In this document: positions 17,299 through 27,236 of the stretch, one piece after another
Layout of the letters: every line of letters begins with the position of its first letter
How positions within the stretch are numbered: position 1 is the first letter of the stretch
Source of the DNA: Salegentibacter sediminis
GTDB lineage: Bacteria; Bacteroidota; Bacteroidia; Flavobacteriales; Flavobacteriaceae
Length of the DNA stretch: 64,000 bases
Reading direction: 5' to 3'
NCBI RefSeq assembly: GCF_002078605.1
Contig: NZ_MSJR01000002.1
Location: 248,001-312,000, forward strand
Position numbers and translations under genes: made by a program
The notes under the pieces: model-generated
Told to the model about the DNA's origin: nothing
Database searches by the model: none
The model's input: the letters and a program-made list of their open reading frames with translations, nothing else

Positions 17299-20109
17299 TT
17301 AATACCACCGGCGGGTGAAGAGTTTAATAAGGGTATTAATATCCAGGGAGACGATGAAACGAATTCTTTGATCATATTTCTCTTTCCCAACTTCCCAACC
17401 TAAGCTGGAATAAACCGGAAAAAATACTTCAAAATAATCGTCCACAAGACTAAGACGCAATCCTGAATCATAGAGGAATTTCGCACTTTCAAACTGGTTT
17501 TTCACCAAACCTGCATCTGCATAAACAAAGATGAATTTCCATAAATTTGTACTGGCGTTAGCGGTGGTAAGCCACTGGTTGGCATATTCCGGTTGCAATT
17601 GAGATTTGAAGCCACCCTCAGCGACAATAATTTGTTGGCTGAAAAGCCCGCTGCCCTGACTTCTTCCGTAGTAATTGTAATCAAACAAGTAATCAGTAGG
17701 CCGATCCAGGGCAAAACTGAAGTAATCGGTTTTTTGACTATCATTATATAAAAATGCCCCTGCGAAGAACCTCAGGTTGATCTGCCGGTTGTTCTTAAAG
17801 AGCTTACGGTATTCAAGGCTCATGGAAACCTTGCTGAATTTTTCTGCAAGCTGGTAATCGAAAGAAGCCCCGTGAAAATCTACCAAATGGGGTTTGCTAT
17901 ACTGGTAATTTATGTTGAAAACATTATAATCTGGTCTGTCCAATGGAACGGCTGGGTTTTTATCCCGTCTCACATTTACATTTCTTATAAGCAGGCGTTG
18001 CCTTTCATTGTTTCTTAGGTATTTATTTCTGAAATAAAAGCCAATAAAAGGAGTGTATTTCTCGTAGAAAAGGCCATAATTATAGGAGAAACGGGAGCCA
18101 CTAAGTCCGTAGCGTATAGAATGTAGCTCTTTATTTTCGAATTGTTGGTTATAGAGTAAAGAGGCAGAACCCACTATGGTTTTACTGTTAAACCCATATT
18201 TGGGAGAAATACTAAACTGGAAATTTTTATTCAGAAAGGTTTTATTATACATCTTGGGCCCAATAGAAATTCCGTCATAAAGGTTATAATCAAATTCTGG
18301 CATAAAGAAAACCTGGGTATATCGTGGGTCTTCAATATCCTGAAGAAGTCGGATTTGTAGGGGCTTATTAAGAAGTTTTGTTACTCGCTTATAGTTATCT
18401 CTTTGGTTAATCTCAGGGATTATTCCTTCATAATTCAGGGCGAGCCTGTCTATATCCTTTCTTGGGATGCTTACGGTCTTTTCTTTATTAAAATCATTCA
18501 CCCAGGTTTTATAAACAATTTGTCCGTCTTTAAGGCCGTAAAGGGAAACCGGAAATCCGTTTCTACGTTTGTTCAGGACGGTTACTTTCAGCGAATCCCT
18601 GGTCTTTACCAGATTACTTATTCGGAAATCAATTTTTTCATTTTTAGCTACATAATCCTCAAAAAACCAGGAGATATCCTTATCCGCAGCCGCCTCCAAA
18701 TAGGATTTGAAATCTTTTTCTGAAACCGGCTTCATACTGTTTTCTTTATAAAACTTCTGAATTGCACTTTTTATAGCATCGCTATCCAAATAATCTTCCA
18801 GGTATTTTACACCTACTCCGGCTTTGTAGGGGTTTGCAATATTTATATTGAATTTTATAAGGGAATCCTGCGATGTAGCAAGTGGTTGGTCCAGATTGAG
18901 TCTTGCCGTATTCATATATAGAAACTGGTACTGATCATTAAATTCCAGATCGGCGGCGTGAAACCATCTAATTCCTATAATATCGCTCAGGTTTCCAATT
19001 AATTTCATCCTGGGATAATATCTGGCTACATAATCCATCATAAGAGAAACCAGAATAGCATCATTCACCCATTGTTCTTCCCTGGGATTCACCTGAATAG
19101 AATTTTTAAGCAGGTTGTTTGTTATGGTTTTAAACTGTTTGATATCATATTGGAAACCATCAGGGAAAGGTCTTATAAAACTCGGGAGCTGGTTGAGGCC
19201 ATAAATCGGACTGTTTAAATAATCCTCCTGTGTAACAAATAAGGTGCTGTGAGGATAAGTTCCCAGACGTTCATGAATGAATTTTATTATTCTGTCCAGA
19301 ATAACACTTTTAACTACCGGCTGGAGTCCATCGTCTTCAACATCGGTTAAAATTTCATGGGATTGGGCATATTCCGAATCAAAGAGATAACTTTTTGTAA
19401 GATAGAGTTTAGATTCTGTTCTTTGAAGTCCTACAAGCTTTACGGTTTTCACACCCTTTGAAGTATGGGAATTGCTTTTAGCCAGAGCACTTGCAATATA
19501 AAGGTTTTGAGGAATACTAAGGGTGATGTTCAGATTAGCCGGACTTGTGAATTGATTGTCAAGATTGCGATGACTAAAAATTTGCCATCCATCCCGGTAA
19601 ACCGCCAGGTTAATGTACCAGTATCTTAATTTATAATTTCCAACATTGTCTACTCCGTACCGGGTAAACTTATCGGAAGGAATTTTGAGTTTATAATCAA
19701 GATGAATTTCAAATTCCTCTCCCGGTGCTAAGGCTTGGGGGAGTTCAACTTTTATAATATCAGGATGCAATTCCGGTCTGCTCCAGGAAAGGGAATCCCC
19801 GGATTTTTGGGAAAGGGAATTAATGGAGGTGCCTCCTCTTTCAATTTCTTTTGAAAAATGAAAGCGCCGGGAAAATTCCTCAGCAAATCTTTGGGCGAGG
19901 GGAGTAGATTTACTGCTATAGGCATTGGCCCAGTCATTTAAATAAATTTCCCTTAAAGTATCTTTACTTTCGTTTTGGTAAACAATCTCCTGCTGAATAT
20001 CAAAGGTTCTCAGGGAGTCGTTTAACTGCGCGTTTATAGTGATAGAGTTTTGAGAAAAACCCAAACCTATTCCTGTAATGAGCAGCAGGTAAAAAATAAA
20101 ATACTTCAA
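17299..20109 (-). CDS. M1-peptidase-like periplasmic domain fused to an outer-membrane beta-barrel; HEXXH absent
   Basis: About 936 residues. A signal peptide (KYFIFYLLLITGIGLGFSQ) is followed by an N-terminal domain resembling M1 aminopeptidases: an immunoglobulin-like part with KYRYWYINLAVYRDGW-type text (written here as LRYWYINLAVYRDGWQ), then a helical part with EEQWVNDAILVSLMMDY near residue 345. That segment sits where active enzymes have W-x-NEGFA, but neither HEXXH nor the distal Glu is found. The C-terminal third (from about 590) is aromatic-rich alternating sequence ending LFTRRWY, as expected of an outer-membrane barrel. No ATG is available; TTG at 20109 gives a standard signal peptide, and a second TTG lies at 20118. 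It is likely a surface or OM assembly protein, not an active peptidase. Confidence 0.7.
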   Translation of the reverse strand: MKYFIFYLLLITGIGLGFSQNSITINAQLNDSLRTFDIQQEIVYQNESKDTLREIYLNDWANAYSSKSTPLAQRFAEEFSRRFHFSKEIERGGTSINSLSQKSGDSLSWSRPELHPDIIKVELPQALAPGEEFEIHLDYKLKIPSDKFTRYGVDNVGNYKLRYWYINLAVYRDGWQIFSHRNLDNQFTSPANLNITLSIPQNLYIASALAKSNSHTSKGVKTVKLVGLQRTESKLYLTKSYLFDSEYAQSHEILTDVEDDGLQPVVKSVILDRIIKFIHERLGTYPHSTLFVTQEDYLNSPIYGLNQLPSFIRPFPDGFQYDIKQFKTITNNLLKNSIQVNPREEQWVNDAILVSLMMDYVARYYPRMKLIGNLSDIIGIRWFHAADLEFNDQYQFLYMNTARLNLDQPLATSQDSLIKFNINIANPYKAGVGVKYLEDYLDSDAIKSAIQKFYKENSMKPVSEKDFKSYLEAAADKDISWFFEDYVAKNEKIDFRISNLVKTRDSLKVTVLNKRRNGFPVSLYGLKDGQIVYKTWVNDFNKEKTVSIPRKDIDRLALNYEGIIPEINQRDNYKRVTKLLNKPLQIRLLQDIEDPRYTQVFFMPEFDYNLYDGISIGPKMYNKTFLNKNFQFSISPKYGFNSKTIVGSASLLYNQQFENKELHSIRYGLSGSRFSYNYGLFYEKYTPFIGFYFRNKYLRNNERQRLLIRNVNVRRDKNPAVPLDRPDYNVFNINYQYSKPHLVDFHGASFDYQLAEKFSKVSMSLEYRKLFKNNRQINLRFFAGAFLYNDSQKTDYFSFALDRPTDYLFDYNYYGRSQGSGLFSQQIIVAEGGFKSQLQPEYANQWLTTANASTNLWKFIFVYADAGLVKNQFESAKFLYDSGLRLSLVDDYFEVFFPVYSSLGWEVGKEKYDQRIRFIVSLDINTLIKLFTRRWY

Positions 20110-20186
20110 GGGAAACAAGGCTATTTAGCGTATAACAGAATTTCGCTAAATATAATCAAAGTTTATGAGCCCTAAACTCATTTTAA

Positions 20187-20876
20187 TTAGAAGTTAGGAC
20201 TTAAGTTATACTCATCGTAGAACTGGTTAAGGATTTCAATAACCTCATCTTCCGTATCCACCACCTGAACCAGATCCATATCGGGTTCACTAATATTTTG
20301 AAAGCTATCCAGAAGGGTTTTTCTCACCCAATCTACCAGGCCACCCCAAAATTCGGTGCCTACTAAAATTATAGGGAATTTATCGATCTTATGAGTCTGG
20401 ATGAGGGTTATTGCTTCAAAAAGCTCGTCCAGGGTGCCAAAGCCACCTGGCATTACTACAAAGCCCTGGGAGTATTTTACGAACATTACCTTTCTAACAA
20501 AGAAGTAATCAAAATCAAGGCTTTTGTCATTATCGATATAAGGGTTATCGTGTTGCTCAAAAGGCAGGTCTATATTAAGTCCTACCGAAGTTCCGCCGCC
20601 AAGGTGTGCTCCTTTATTACCGGCTTCCATAATCCCGGGGCCACCACCGGTAATTACGCCATATCCGTTTTCTACGATTTTTTTGGAAATTCTTTCTGCA
20701 AGTTTGTAATATTTCTGATCTGGTTTTGTTCGTGCAGATCCAAAAATGGAAACACAGGGCCCAATTTGACTCAGTTTTTCATAACCGTTTACAAATTCCC
20801 CCATTATTTTAAAAATAGCCCAGGAATCGTTTGTTTTAATTTCATTCCAGGCTTTATTCTTTAAGCTAGTTCTCAT
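20187..20876 (-). CDS. LOG family (TIGR00730) nucleotide 5'-monophosphate phosphoribohydrolase
   Basis: 229-residue Rossmann-fold protein with the two LOG motifs: GVITGGGPGIMEAGNKGAH and VVMPGGFGTLDELFEAITLI (PGGxGTxxE). Characterised relatives cleave cytokinin or nucleoside 5'-monophosphates to base and ribose 5-phosphate; the old lysine decarboxylase label is wrong for this family. The phosphate-binding and catalytic Arg/Glu residues appear intact. It is 17 bases downstream of uvrA on the same strand and is probably co-transcribed with it. Physiological substrate unknown. Confidence 0.88.
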   Translation of the reverse strand: MRTSLKNKAWNEIKTNDSWAIFKIMGEFVNGYEKLSQIGPCVSIFGSARTKPDQKYYKLAERISKKIVENGYGVITGGGPGIMEAGNKGAHLGGGTSVGLNIDLPFEQHDNPYIDNDKSLDFDYFFVRKVMFVKYSQGFVVMPGGFGTLDELFEAITLIQTHKIDKFPIILVGTEFWGGLVDWVRKTLLDSFQNISEPDMDLVQVVDTEDEVIEILNQFYDEYNLSPNF

Positions 20877-20893
20877 GTTAGATTTTTGATATT

Positions 20894-23725
20894 TTAATTC
20901 AATTCTTTTTTAAGGTAGGGGGCGGTATAGCCTTTTCCGGATCTGGATACTTCTTCCGGGGTACCTTTGGCGATAAGTTTTCCGCCATTTTTTCCGCCTT
21001 CGGGACCGATATCTATTATATAATCTGCCATTTTAATCACGTCCATATTATGCTCGATAATTAAAACAGTGTTCCCTTTATTGGTTAATTTATTCAATAC
21101 CTCCATAAGCACCCTTATATCTTCAAAATGCAAACCTGTTGTAGGTTCGTCTAAGATATAAAAGGTATTTCCGGTATCTCTTTTAGAAAGTTCAGTTGCC
21201 AGTTTTATTCGTTGTGCTTCCCCACCTGAAAGGGTAGTGCTTTGCTGCCCCAGGGTAATATAGCCTAAACCTACATCCTGAATGGTCTTTAGTTTGCGGT
21301 AAATTTTGGGAATAGCTTCAAAGAAATGTGTAGCCTCATTGATGGTCATTTCCAGAACATCTGAAATTGATTTTCCCTTATACCGAATTTCCAGGGTTTC
21401 GCGATTAAAGCGTTTTCCCTGGCAGGTTTCACATTCCACATAAACATCAGGCAGGAAATTCATCTCTATTACCCTTAGCCCACCGCCTTTACAGGTCTCA
21501 CACCTACCTCCTTTGACGTTGAAACTAAAACGGCCTGGCTTATAGCCCCGAATAAGCGATTCAGGGGTTTTGGCGAAAAGATTTCTAATTTCAGAAAACA
21601 CTCCTGTATAAGTTGCAGGGTTGGAGCGCGGCGTTCTTCCAATTGGCGTTTGGTTGATATCGATTACCTTATCGATATTGTCCAGGCCTTTTATAGAAGA
21701 ATAGGGCATAGGAACCTTCACTCCATTAAAATAATGGGCATTCATAATGGGGTAGAGGGTTTCATTGATTAGGGTAGATTTACCGCTACCGGAAACCCCG
21801 GTTACAGCCACCATTTTTCCCAGCGGAATTTTTACCGAAACTTTCTTCAGGTTATTTCCGGTGGCCCCTTTTAATTCTATAAATTTCCCATTGCCTTTTC
21901 TTCTCTTTGAAGGAACCTTAATTTCTTTGGTTCCATTAAGGTATGCAGCGGTAAGCGTATCGTGTTCTTTTAATTCTGACGGGGTTCCTTCACTTATTAT
22001 CTCGCCACCGTGTTTTCCGGCTTCAGGGCCAATATCTATAACATGGTCTGCCCGCTCTATCATATCCTTATCGTGTTCTACCACAATAACAGAATTTCCC
22101 AGGTCGCGTAGAGAAACCAGGGAATTGATAAGTTTTTCATTGTCGCGCTGGTGTAAGCCAATGCTGGGTTCATCTAAAATGTAGAGCACTCCTACGAGCT
22201 GGGAACCTATTTGGGTCGCCAGCCTGATACGCTGAGCTTCCCCGCCCGAAAGCGATTTGGAACCCCGATTAAGAGCCAGGTAGGTTAGACCAACATCAAC
22301 GAGAAACTGAATTCTGGTTCGTATTTCTTTTATCACCTCAGAAGCGATTTGATTTTGTTTAGTGCTGAGGTGCTTCTCCAGGCCTTTAAACCATTTCGCC
22401 AGATCGCTGATATCGAGCTGGGCGAGTTCAGCGATATTTTTATCGTGAATTTTAAAATAAAGAGACTCCTTTTTCAAACGGGTCCCCTGGCACTCAGGGC
22501 ACTCTATCTTATCCATATATTCCTTTGCCCAGCGCCTAAGGGAAGTAGAGTCGTTATTATAATAGGTCTTTTCAATAAAAGTAGCTACCCCTTCAAAATC
22601 GATTTTAAAATCGCGTGTAATACCCAGGGTTTTGGATTCTTTGGAGAATTTTTCCTTTCCGCCGAAAAGAATGAGCTCCATGGCTTCTTTTGGGATTTTA
22701 CTAATAGGATCGGAAAGTTTAAAATCATATTTCTCAGCAATAAGTTCCAGTTGCGAGAAGATCCAGTTCTTCTTTTGGGGCCCGTGAGGTGCAAGACCAC
22801 CATTTTGAATACTTTTTTTAGGGTCTGGGATGATCTTATCGATATTCACCTTGAATAAGGTGCCTATCCCGTTACAGGAATCGCAGGCTCCTTTTGGAGA
22901 ATTGAAGGAAAATGTATTAGGTTCAGGATTTGGATAGGATACGCCGGTTGAAGGACACATAAGTGTTCGGCTAAAAAAACGTAACTCCCCGGTTTCCTGC
23001 TCCATAATCATTAGCACATCATCGCCATGGTACATGGCGGTTTTTATACTTTCATCCAGGCGTTTATCGGCTTCGGTCTTATCGTCTATCTTCAGCCGGT
23101 CTACTACAATTTCTATATCGTGTGTTACGTAGCGGTCCAGCTTCATTCCTTTTACGATATCTCTTATCTCACCATCGGTACGTACTTTTACGAAACCCTG
23201 TTTTGCGATCTGCTCGAAGAGCTCGCGGTAGTGTCCTTTTCTTGATCTTACCACCGGGGCCAGTACATTCACCCTTTTTCCTTTAAAATCCTGCAGGATC
23301 AGGTCTTTGATCTGGCTATCGGTATAGCTAACCATCTTCTCACCGGTATTATAGCTATAAGCTTCTCCGGCGCGGGCATATAAAAGTCGCAGGAAGTCAT
23401 AAATTTCAGTAATCGTACCCACGGTACTTCGGGGATTCTTACTGGTAGTTTTTTGTTCAATGGCAATAACAGGGGATAGACCATCAATTTTATCAACATC
23501 AGGGCGTTCTAGGCCTCCCAGGAACTGCCGGGCATAGGCCGAAAATGTTTCGATATACCGGCGCTGTCCTTCAGCATAGATCGTATCGAAAGCCAGAGAT
23601 GATTTCCCGGAACCTGAAAGTCCGGTAATTACCACCAGTTTTTCACGTGGTATTCTAACATCGATGTTTTTGAGATTATGGACCCGGGCCCCTAAAACTT
23701 CTATATATTCTTCGAATTCTGCCAT
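20894..23725 (-). CDS. uvrA: Excinuclease ABC subunit A
   Basis: DNA damage-sensing ATPase of nucleotide excision repair, acting with UvrB. The 943 residues show two ABC modules: Walker [21 protein letters not shown] and [17 protein letters not shown], and signatures [14 protein letters not shown] and [14 protein letters not shown]. The C-terminal zinc module is complete ([11 protein letters not shown] and [11 protein letters not shown]). The first zinc site reads [10 protein letters not shown] and ACDSCNGIG, lacking one of four cysteines of the E. coli pattern. I place the start at 23725 ([10 protein letters not shown]) because a TACCTTTG promoter box ends at 23743, which would put the transcription start at or beyond the alternative ATG at 23737. 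Confidence 0.96.
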   Translation of the reverse strand: MAEFEEYIEVLGARVHNLKNIDVRIPREKLVVITGLSGSGKSSLAFDTIYAEGQRRYIETFSAYARQFLGGLERPDVDKIDGLSPVIAIEQKTTSKNPRSTVGTITEIYDFLRLLYARAGEAYSYNTGEKMVSYTDSQIKDLILQDFKGKRVNVLAPVVRSRKGHYRELFEQIAKQGFVKVRTDGEIRDIVKGMKLDRYVTHDIEIVVDRLKIDDKTEADKRLDESIKTAMYHGDDVLMIMEQETGELRFFSRTLMCPSTGVSYPNPEPNTFSFNSPKGACDSCNGIGTLFKVNIDKIIPDPKKSIQNGGLAPHGPQKKNWIFSQLELIAEKYDFKLSDPISKIPKEAMELILFGGKEKFSKESKTLGITRDFKIDFEGVATFIEKTYYNNDSTSLRRWAKEYMDKIECPECQGTRLKKESLYFKIHDKNIAELAQLDISDLAKWFKGLEKHLSTKQNQIASEVIKEIRTRIQFLVDVGLTYLALNRGSKSLSGGEAQRIRLATQIGSQLVGVLYILDEPSIGLHQRDNEKLINSLVSLRDLGNSVIVVEHDKDMIERADHVIDIGPEAGKHGGEIISEGTPSELKEHDTLTAAYLNGTKEIKVPSKRRKGNGKFIELKGATGNNLKKVSVKIPLGKMVAVTGVSGSGKSTLINETLYPIMNAHYFNGVKVPMPYSSIKGLDNIDKVIDINQTPIGRTPRSNPATYTGVFSEIRNLFAKTPESLIRGYKPGRFSFNVKGGRCETCKGGGLRVIEMNFLPDVYVECETCQGKRFNRETLEIRYKGKSISDVLEMTINEATHFFEAIPKIYRKLKTIQDVGLGYITLGQQSTTLSGGEAQRIKLATELSKRDTGNTFYILDEPTTGLHFEDIRVLMEVLNKLTNKGNTVLIIEHNMDVIKMADYIIDIGPEGGKNGGKLIAKGTPEEVSRSGKGYTAPYLKKELN

Positions 23726-23742
23726 ATTTTTAAACAAGGGGG

Positions 23743-23750
23743 CAAAGGTA
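23743..23750 (-). promoter_or_regulatory. -7 box (TACCTTTG) of uvrA
   Basis: Minus-strand TACCTTTG fits TAnnTTTG and ends 18 bases before the chosen uvrA ATG. The -33 element is unclear. Confidence 0.5.
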
Positions 23751-24151
23751 CTTAAAGTGTTGCTAACTAAAAAGAAAGCTTATTCTGATGCTTGTTAATT
23801 AAGACGTAATATTTTTAATGATTTAATACTGTTTTAAGAATGTTTTTGCCCACACTAAATGCAAATGCTTTGTTAAACAAAACTTTAAGCTTCCATAAAA
23901 TTCAATCTTAATCTGTGAAAAGAGGTTCTAAGTCAGGCTTATAGTTTGTTGATTGTCAGTATAATATTACAGAAAATATTTCCGAAGAATGGGTAATTTC
24001 ACCTATATTTGAGATAGTAAATTTCTTACCCAAATCTTAATTATTCCCCCCCGGAAGCTAAACTCCAATTTATTGCGAGTTTGTAAACTACTGCCCCAAA
24101 CAGTTAGTAATGCTTATTAACCAGTGCTTAGGCACACTAAAATATTGTGGA
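23751..24151. other. Long AT-rich gap between uvrA and the LuxR-type regulator
   Basis: About 400 bases with no credible coding frame or RNA gene. It must hold the divergent control regions of uvrA and the regulator. A TTATTAACC string at 24113-24121, shared with the leaders of the lipoprotein genes downstream, lies just before the regulator start. I see no strong hairpin or TAnnTTTG box on the plus strand. Confidence 0.5.
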
Positions 24152-25168
24152 ATGATTACAGATAAGAAACAACTGCTGTTGATTACCAGCAGGAGCGAAC
24201 TCGAGAGGGGCATTAAGGATGGGCTAAGTTTACATTTTGAAGTTAATACGGCTACTTCCTTACATACGGGTTTTAATACGGCCCTCAATTTATTACCAGA
24301 TATTATTCTGATTGATTATGCTTCCTATAGATCGGGAAGAAACTTTAAAAATATCTCCAATTTTAAATCCACCCATTTTCTCAATAAAGCCTGGCTGATC
24401 GTTTATGCCGATGAAAGTTTGAAGATGGAAGTAGAGAGTCGTTTTAGAAGAGTAGTTGATGAATTTATCTATTCACCCACCGTTCCAGCTCTCTGCGGAA
24501 AAATCATAAAACTCGTATTCGCGAATAATTCGCTTTCTAATTTTTGGAAAGATTCCTTTATGGGGCTCTTCAATTTAATGGCTAAGCCTGTGGTATTGCT
24601 TCAACAGGATGAAATTATTGCGATGAATGATTCTTTCCGGCAGCATTTTAGGATCGAGAAAACCCAGGGATTAAAACTTACCGATCTAGTACAATGTGAA
24701 AATAAAGCTAAGGTGAAGAATGCCCTTCGTAATTTTGGCAGAGGCAAGCATATGAAAGCATCTACAAAAACGGCTCTTCTTCTTAGGTCTAATAAGGTAC
24801 GCGATGCAAAAATAAGTTTCTCAAAACTAAATAAGAACTACGGGAATCATTTTATTATGATTATAGATTTTAATGGAGATGAGGTGTTGGTAAATCCCAA
24901 GCTCGGGACAAATTCAGAATTGGTGGAGGCTTGTTTTAAGGAAAATAGTAATATTCCGAAATTTAGCTTCACTAAAAGAGAAAAAGAGATTATCCAGTTA
25001 TTGATCAAAGGATATAAAACAAAAGATATTTCTTCCACCTTATTTATTTCTCCAAAAACCATAGAGAAGCATCGCTCCAATATTATTAAAAGAACAAATT
25101 CTGAAACTATTCTTGAAAGTATTATCTATGCCATTAATCATAATTTGATTGATTTTCAAAAGGCCTGA
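24152..25168 (+). CDS. LuxR-type transcriptional regulator with pseudo-receiver and PAS-like domains
   Basis: About 338 residues. The N-terminus (MITDKKQLLLITSRSELERG to about residue 115) looks like a response-regulator receiver: LPDIILIDYAS supplies an Asp at the phosphoacceptor position, but the acidic pair is missing and the conserved Lys-Pro is Ser-Pro (FIYSPTVPALCGKI). A PAS-like middle (KPVVLLQQDEIIAMNDSFRQ) follows. The C-terminus is a clear LuxR/GerE helix-turn-helix, FTKREKEIIQLLIKGYKTKD then ISPKTIEKHRSNIIKR. An ATG at 24110 is also in frame, but the DNA after it contains the TTATTAACC leader motif, so 24152 is preferred. It probably controls the three lipoprotein genes downstream (inference). 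Confidence 0.85.
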   Translation: MITDKKQLLLITSRSELERGIKDGLSLHFEVNTATSLHTGFNTALNLLPDIILIDYASYRSGRNFKNISNFKSTHFLNKAWLIVYADESLKMEVESRFRRVVDEFIYSPTVPALCGKIIKLVFANNSLSNFWKDSFMGLFNLMAKPVVLLQQDEIIAMNDSFRQHFRIEKTQGLKLTDLVQCENKAKVKNALRNFGRGKHMKASTKTALLLRSNKVRDAKISFSKLNKNYGNHFIMIIDFNGDEVLVNPKLGTNSELVEACFKENSNIPKFSFTKREKEIIQLLIKGYKTKDISSTLFISPKTIEKHRSNIIKRTNSETILESIIYAINHNLIDFQKA

Positions 25169-25355
25169 TTCTTACATTTAATTCATTATTACGGGATTTC
25201 CCCCATGGTACTCCGGCAACAATTATTCTACTTTTATATTAGAATTTTAGGATAAGATAGTCACCCCACTTTCCATCTTGTCTGTATGTGAACTTTCCCC
25301 AACAACTGTGTTTAATGCATTATTGATAGATCACCCATTTTGGGTACCTATATAT

Positions 25356-25385
25356 TTATTAACCATTCTAAAATAATTATTAACT
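25356..25385 (+). promoter_or_regulatory. Paired TTATTAAC direct repeats before lipoprotein 1
   Basis: TTATTAACCATTC (25356-25368) and TTATTAACT (25377-25385) are direct repeats with starts 21 bases apart, upstream of the start codon at 25397. The same arrangement precedes the next paralogue. Confidence 0.45.
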
Positions 25386-25396
25386 AAAAATCTTTA

Positions 25397-27064
25397 ATGA
25401 TGAAAAACTTTAGGTATTTTTTTTCAGCAATTGCAATTTTTGCAATGCTATTTAGCTCCTGTAGTAAGGAGGACAACCCATCGGTTGTTGAAAATCAGGA
25501 AAAAGCGACGCTTTCGTTTGCTTCTGCTTTAAATGACTTGATGGATAATGCCAATAAACAGGCAATAGGTGACTTAATTCCCCTGTGTAGTGAAGATGTG
25601 CCGGCGTATGTACACGTAGTACTTACCGGAGAGGAAAATGTGGGTACTATGGCCGATCCTCTAATGATTCCCGTAAATGAAACCCCTATTGAAGAGGATG
25701 GGGAAATGGTATATTTCACTGAGGAATCTGCCGACCTGGAATTAACTCCAGGAGATTACGAGCTTACCTATTTTGCGGTTTATAGTGAGGACGATATCCT
25801 TATTTGGTTAGCCCCTACTACAGGAGGTGATCTGGAGGACTTCGTAGATAACCCTTTACCGATTGATATTTCGCTTGGAGCCGGAGTTAAGAAGTACGTA
25901 GATGTTGAAGTCCTATGTTTTGATGATCGTCTGGTCAATGAATATGGATACTTATTCTTTGATATTATTGGTAAGGAAGCCTTTGAATTTTGCTTCTTTG
26001 CGAATTATTGCGATGATAACGGTCGACACTATCCTGCACGTTACTCAGTAGATATCTGGTTAGAAGGTGAAGATGAAATGCTTTATTCAGGGGTGATTAA
26101 TGATGTTGATGCCACCGGGGATGATCCATCTGCAAAGACTTTATGTTTTGCACTTCCAAATATTCCTTCATACGGTGACGATGTAGAATACATCCATTAT
26201 GAAATAACCCTGCTTGATTGGGATGAAGTATATGGAACAGTTGGAGACTTTACTGAAAGCGGATCTCTGAGCCGAAATGAAATTGAAGCTAATTTTGATG
26301 GAGATGACAATGTAGATTATGAACACATCCGTTTCAACTGTGGCGATACACCTCCCCCACCAAATGATGACGATGATGATGGCTGGCCAAATGATGATGA
26401 CAACTGTCCTAATGATTACAATCCGGACCAACTAAATTCTGATGATGATAGCTTTGGAGATGTTTGTGATAACTGTCCTTTCGTAGATAATGAAAATCAG
26501 GACGATACTGATGAAGATGGTGTAGGAGATGCCTGTGATGTATGTCCTGATGAGGATGACAATGTCGATGACAATCAAAATGGAATTCCAGACTGTCTGG
26601 AAGATGATAACGGAGACGATTGTGAAACAGATCTTGATACCTGTGAAACTGCCTTTATGGTTGGTAATTACACCCTACAGGACCTTGAACTAGGGAACAA
26701 CCGTTGGGGATGGGCCCTTAACTTCGACGGTGCTGATGGAACTTATGAGTATGACATTTATGCCGCAGCAGGTAAAAATGACACTGATAAAGGCTATTTA
26801 GTAGGTGTAGTTCATTTAACTGTAGAGGGCGATGATGTAACCGTAGATATTGATCTATGTGATGGCGCAGATGCTGAAGGTGGTCATATATACTTCGATG
26901 ATGAAGATATGCCAACCTCTACTGCTCCCGGACAATTTGGATATGAACTTCCAGCATTCGAAGACGACTATAGCTGGAGTACTGACGATGAGTATTCCGG
27001 TGACGGAGACTTCTGGTTGGTAGTACACCTGGATGTTTGTCCTGGAGATGAGGATATGGACTAG
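25397..27064 (+). CDS. Surface lipoprotein 1 of a tandem family, with thrombospondin type-3 repeats
   Basis: 555 residues. The signal peptide ends in lipobox LFSSC followed by SKED, the Cys-Ser-Lys-Asp/Glu pattern that sends flavobacterial lipoproteins to the cell surface. Residues about 35-290 form a domain shared with the next two genes ([55 protein letters not shown]). An Asp-rich, Cys-containing stretch (about 320-400; [39 protein letters not shown]) has the calcium-binding TSP type-3 pattern. The C-terminal 150 residues form an acidic beta-rich domain I do not recognise. Function unknown; adhesion or ligand binding is plausible. Confidence 0.8.
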   Translation: MMKNFRYFFSAIAIFAMLFSSCSKEDNPSVVENQEKATLSFASALNDLMDNANKQAIGDLIPLCSEDVPAYVHVVLTGEENVGTMADPLMIPVNETPIEEDGEMVYFTEESADLELTPGDYELTYFAVYSEDDILIWLAPTTGGDLEDFVDNPLPIDISLGAGVKKYVDVEVLCFDDRLVNEYGYLFFDIIGKEAFEFCFFANYCDDNGRHYPARYSVDIWLEGEDEMLYSGVINDVDATGDDPSAKTLCFALPNIPSYGDDVEYIHYEITLLDWDEVYGTVGDFTESGSLSRNEIEANFDGDDNVDYEHIRFNCGDTPPPPNDDDDDGWPNDDDNCPNDYNPDQLNSDDDSFGDVCDNCPFVDNENQDDTDEDGVGDACDVCPDEDDNVDDNQNGIPDCLEDDNGDDCETDLDTCETAFMVGNYTLQDLELGNNRWGWALNFDGADGTYEYDIYAAAGKNDTDKGYLVGVVHLTVEGDDVTVDIDLCDGADAEGGHIYFDDEDMPTSTAPGQFGYELPAFEDDYSWSTDDEYSGDGDFWLVVHLDVCPGDEDMD

Positions 27065-27092
27065 ATAATTTTAAATGTAGCAAAATTAATAT

Positions 27093-27124
27093 CCGGTTCT
27101 CCATACAGAATAATGGAGAGCCGG
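27093..27124 (+). terminator. Hairpin between lipoprotein genes 1 and 2
   Basis: CCGGTTCTCCAT (27093-27104) pairs with ATGGAGAGCCGG (27113-27124), 12 bp with one G.T pair. No T tract follows, so it is a weak terminator, a pause, or an mRNA-stabilising stem. Confidence 0.5.
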
Positions 27125-27194
27125 AGATTAATCAGCTTCATATCTCACTGGGATTATTGAAAAATCAAAGGCCAACCGGCCATCTCAATAATTC

Positions 27195-27222
27195 TTATTA
27201 ACCATTCAATTATTTATTAACC
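27195..27222 (+). promoter_or_regulatory. Paired TTATTAACC direct repeats before lipoprotein 2
   Basis: TTATTAACCATTC (27195-27207) is identical to the copy before lipoprotein 1, and a second TTATTAACC follows at 27214-27222, starts 19 bases apart. The start codon is at 27237. Confidence 0.45.
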
Positions 27223-27236
27223 TTAATTTTTTAATT

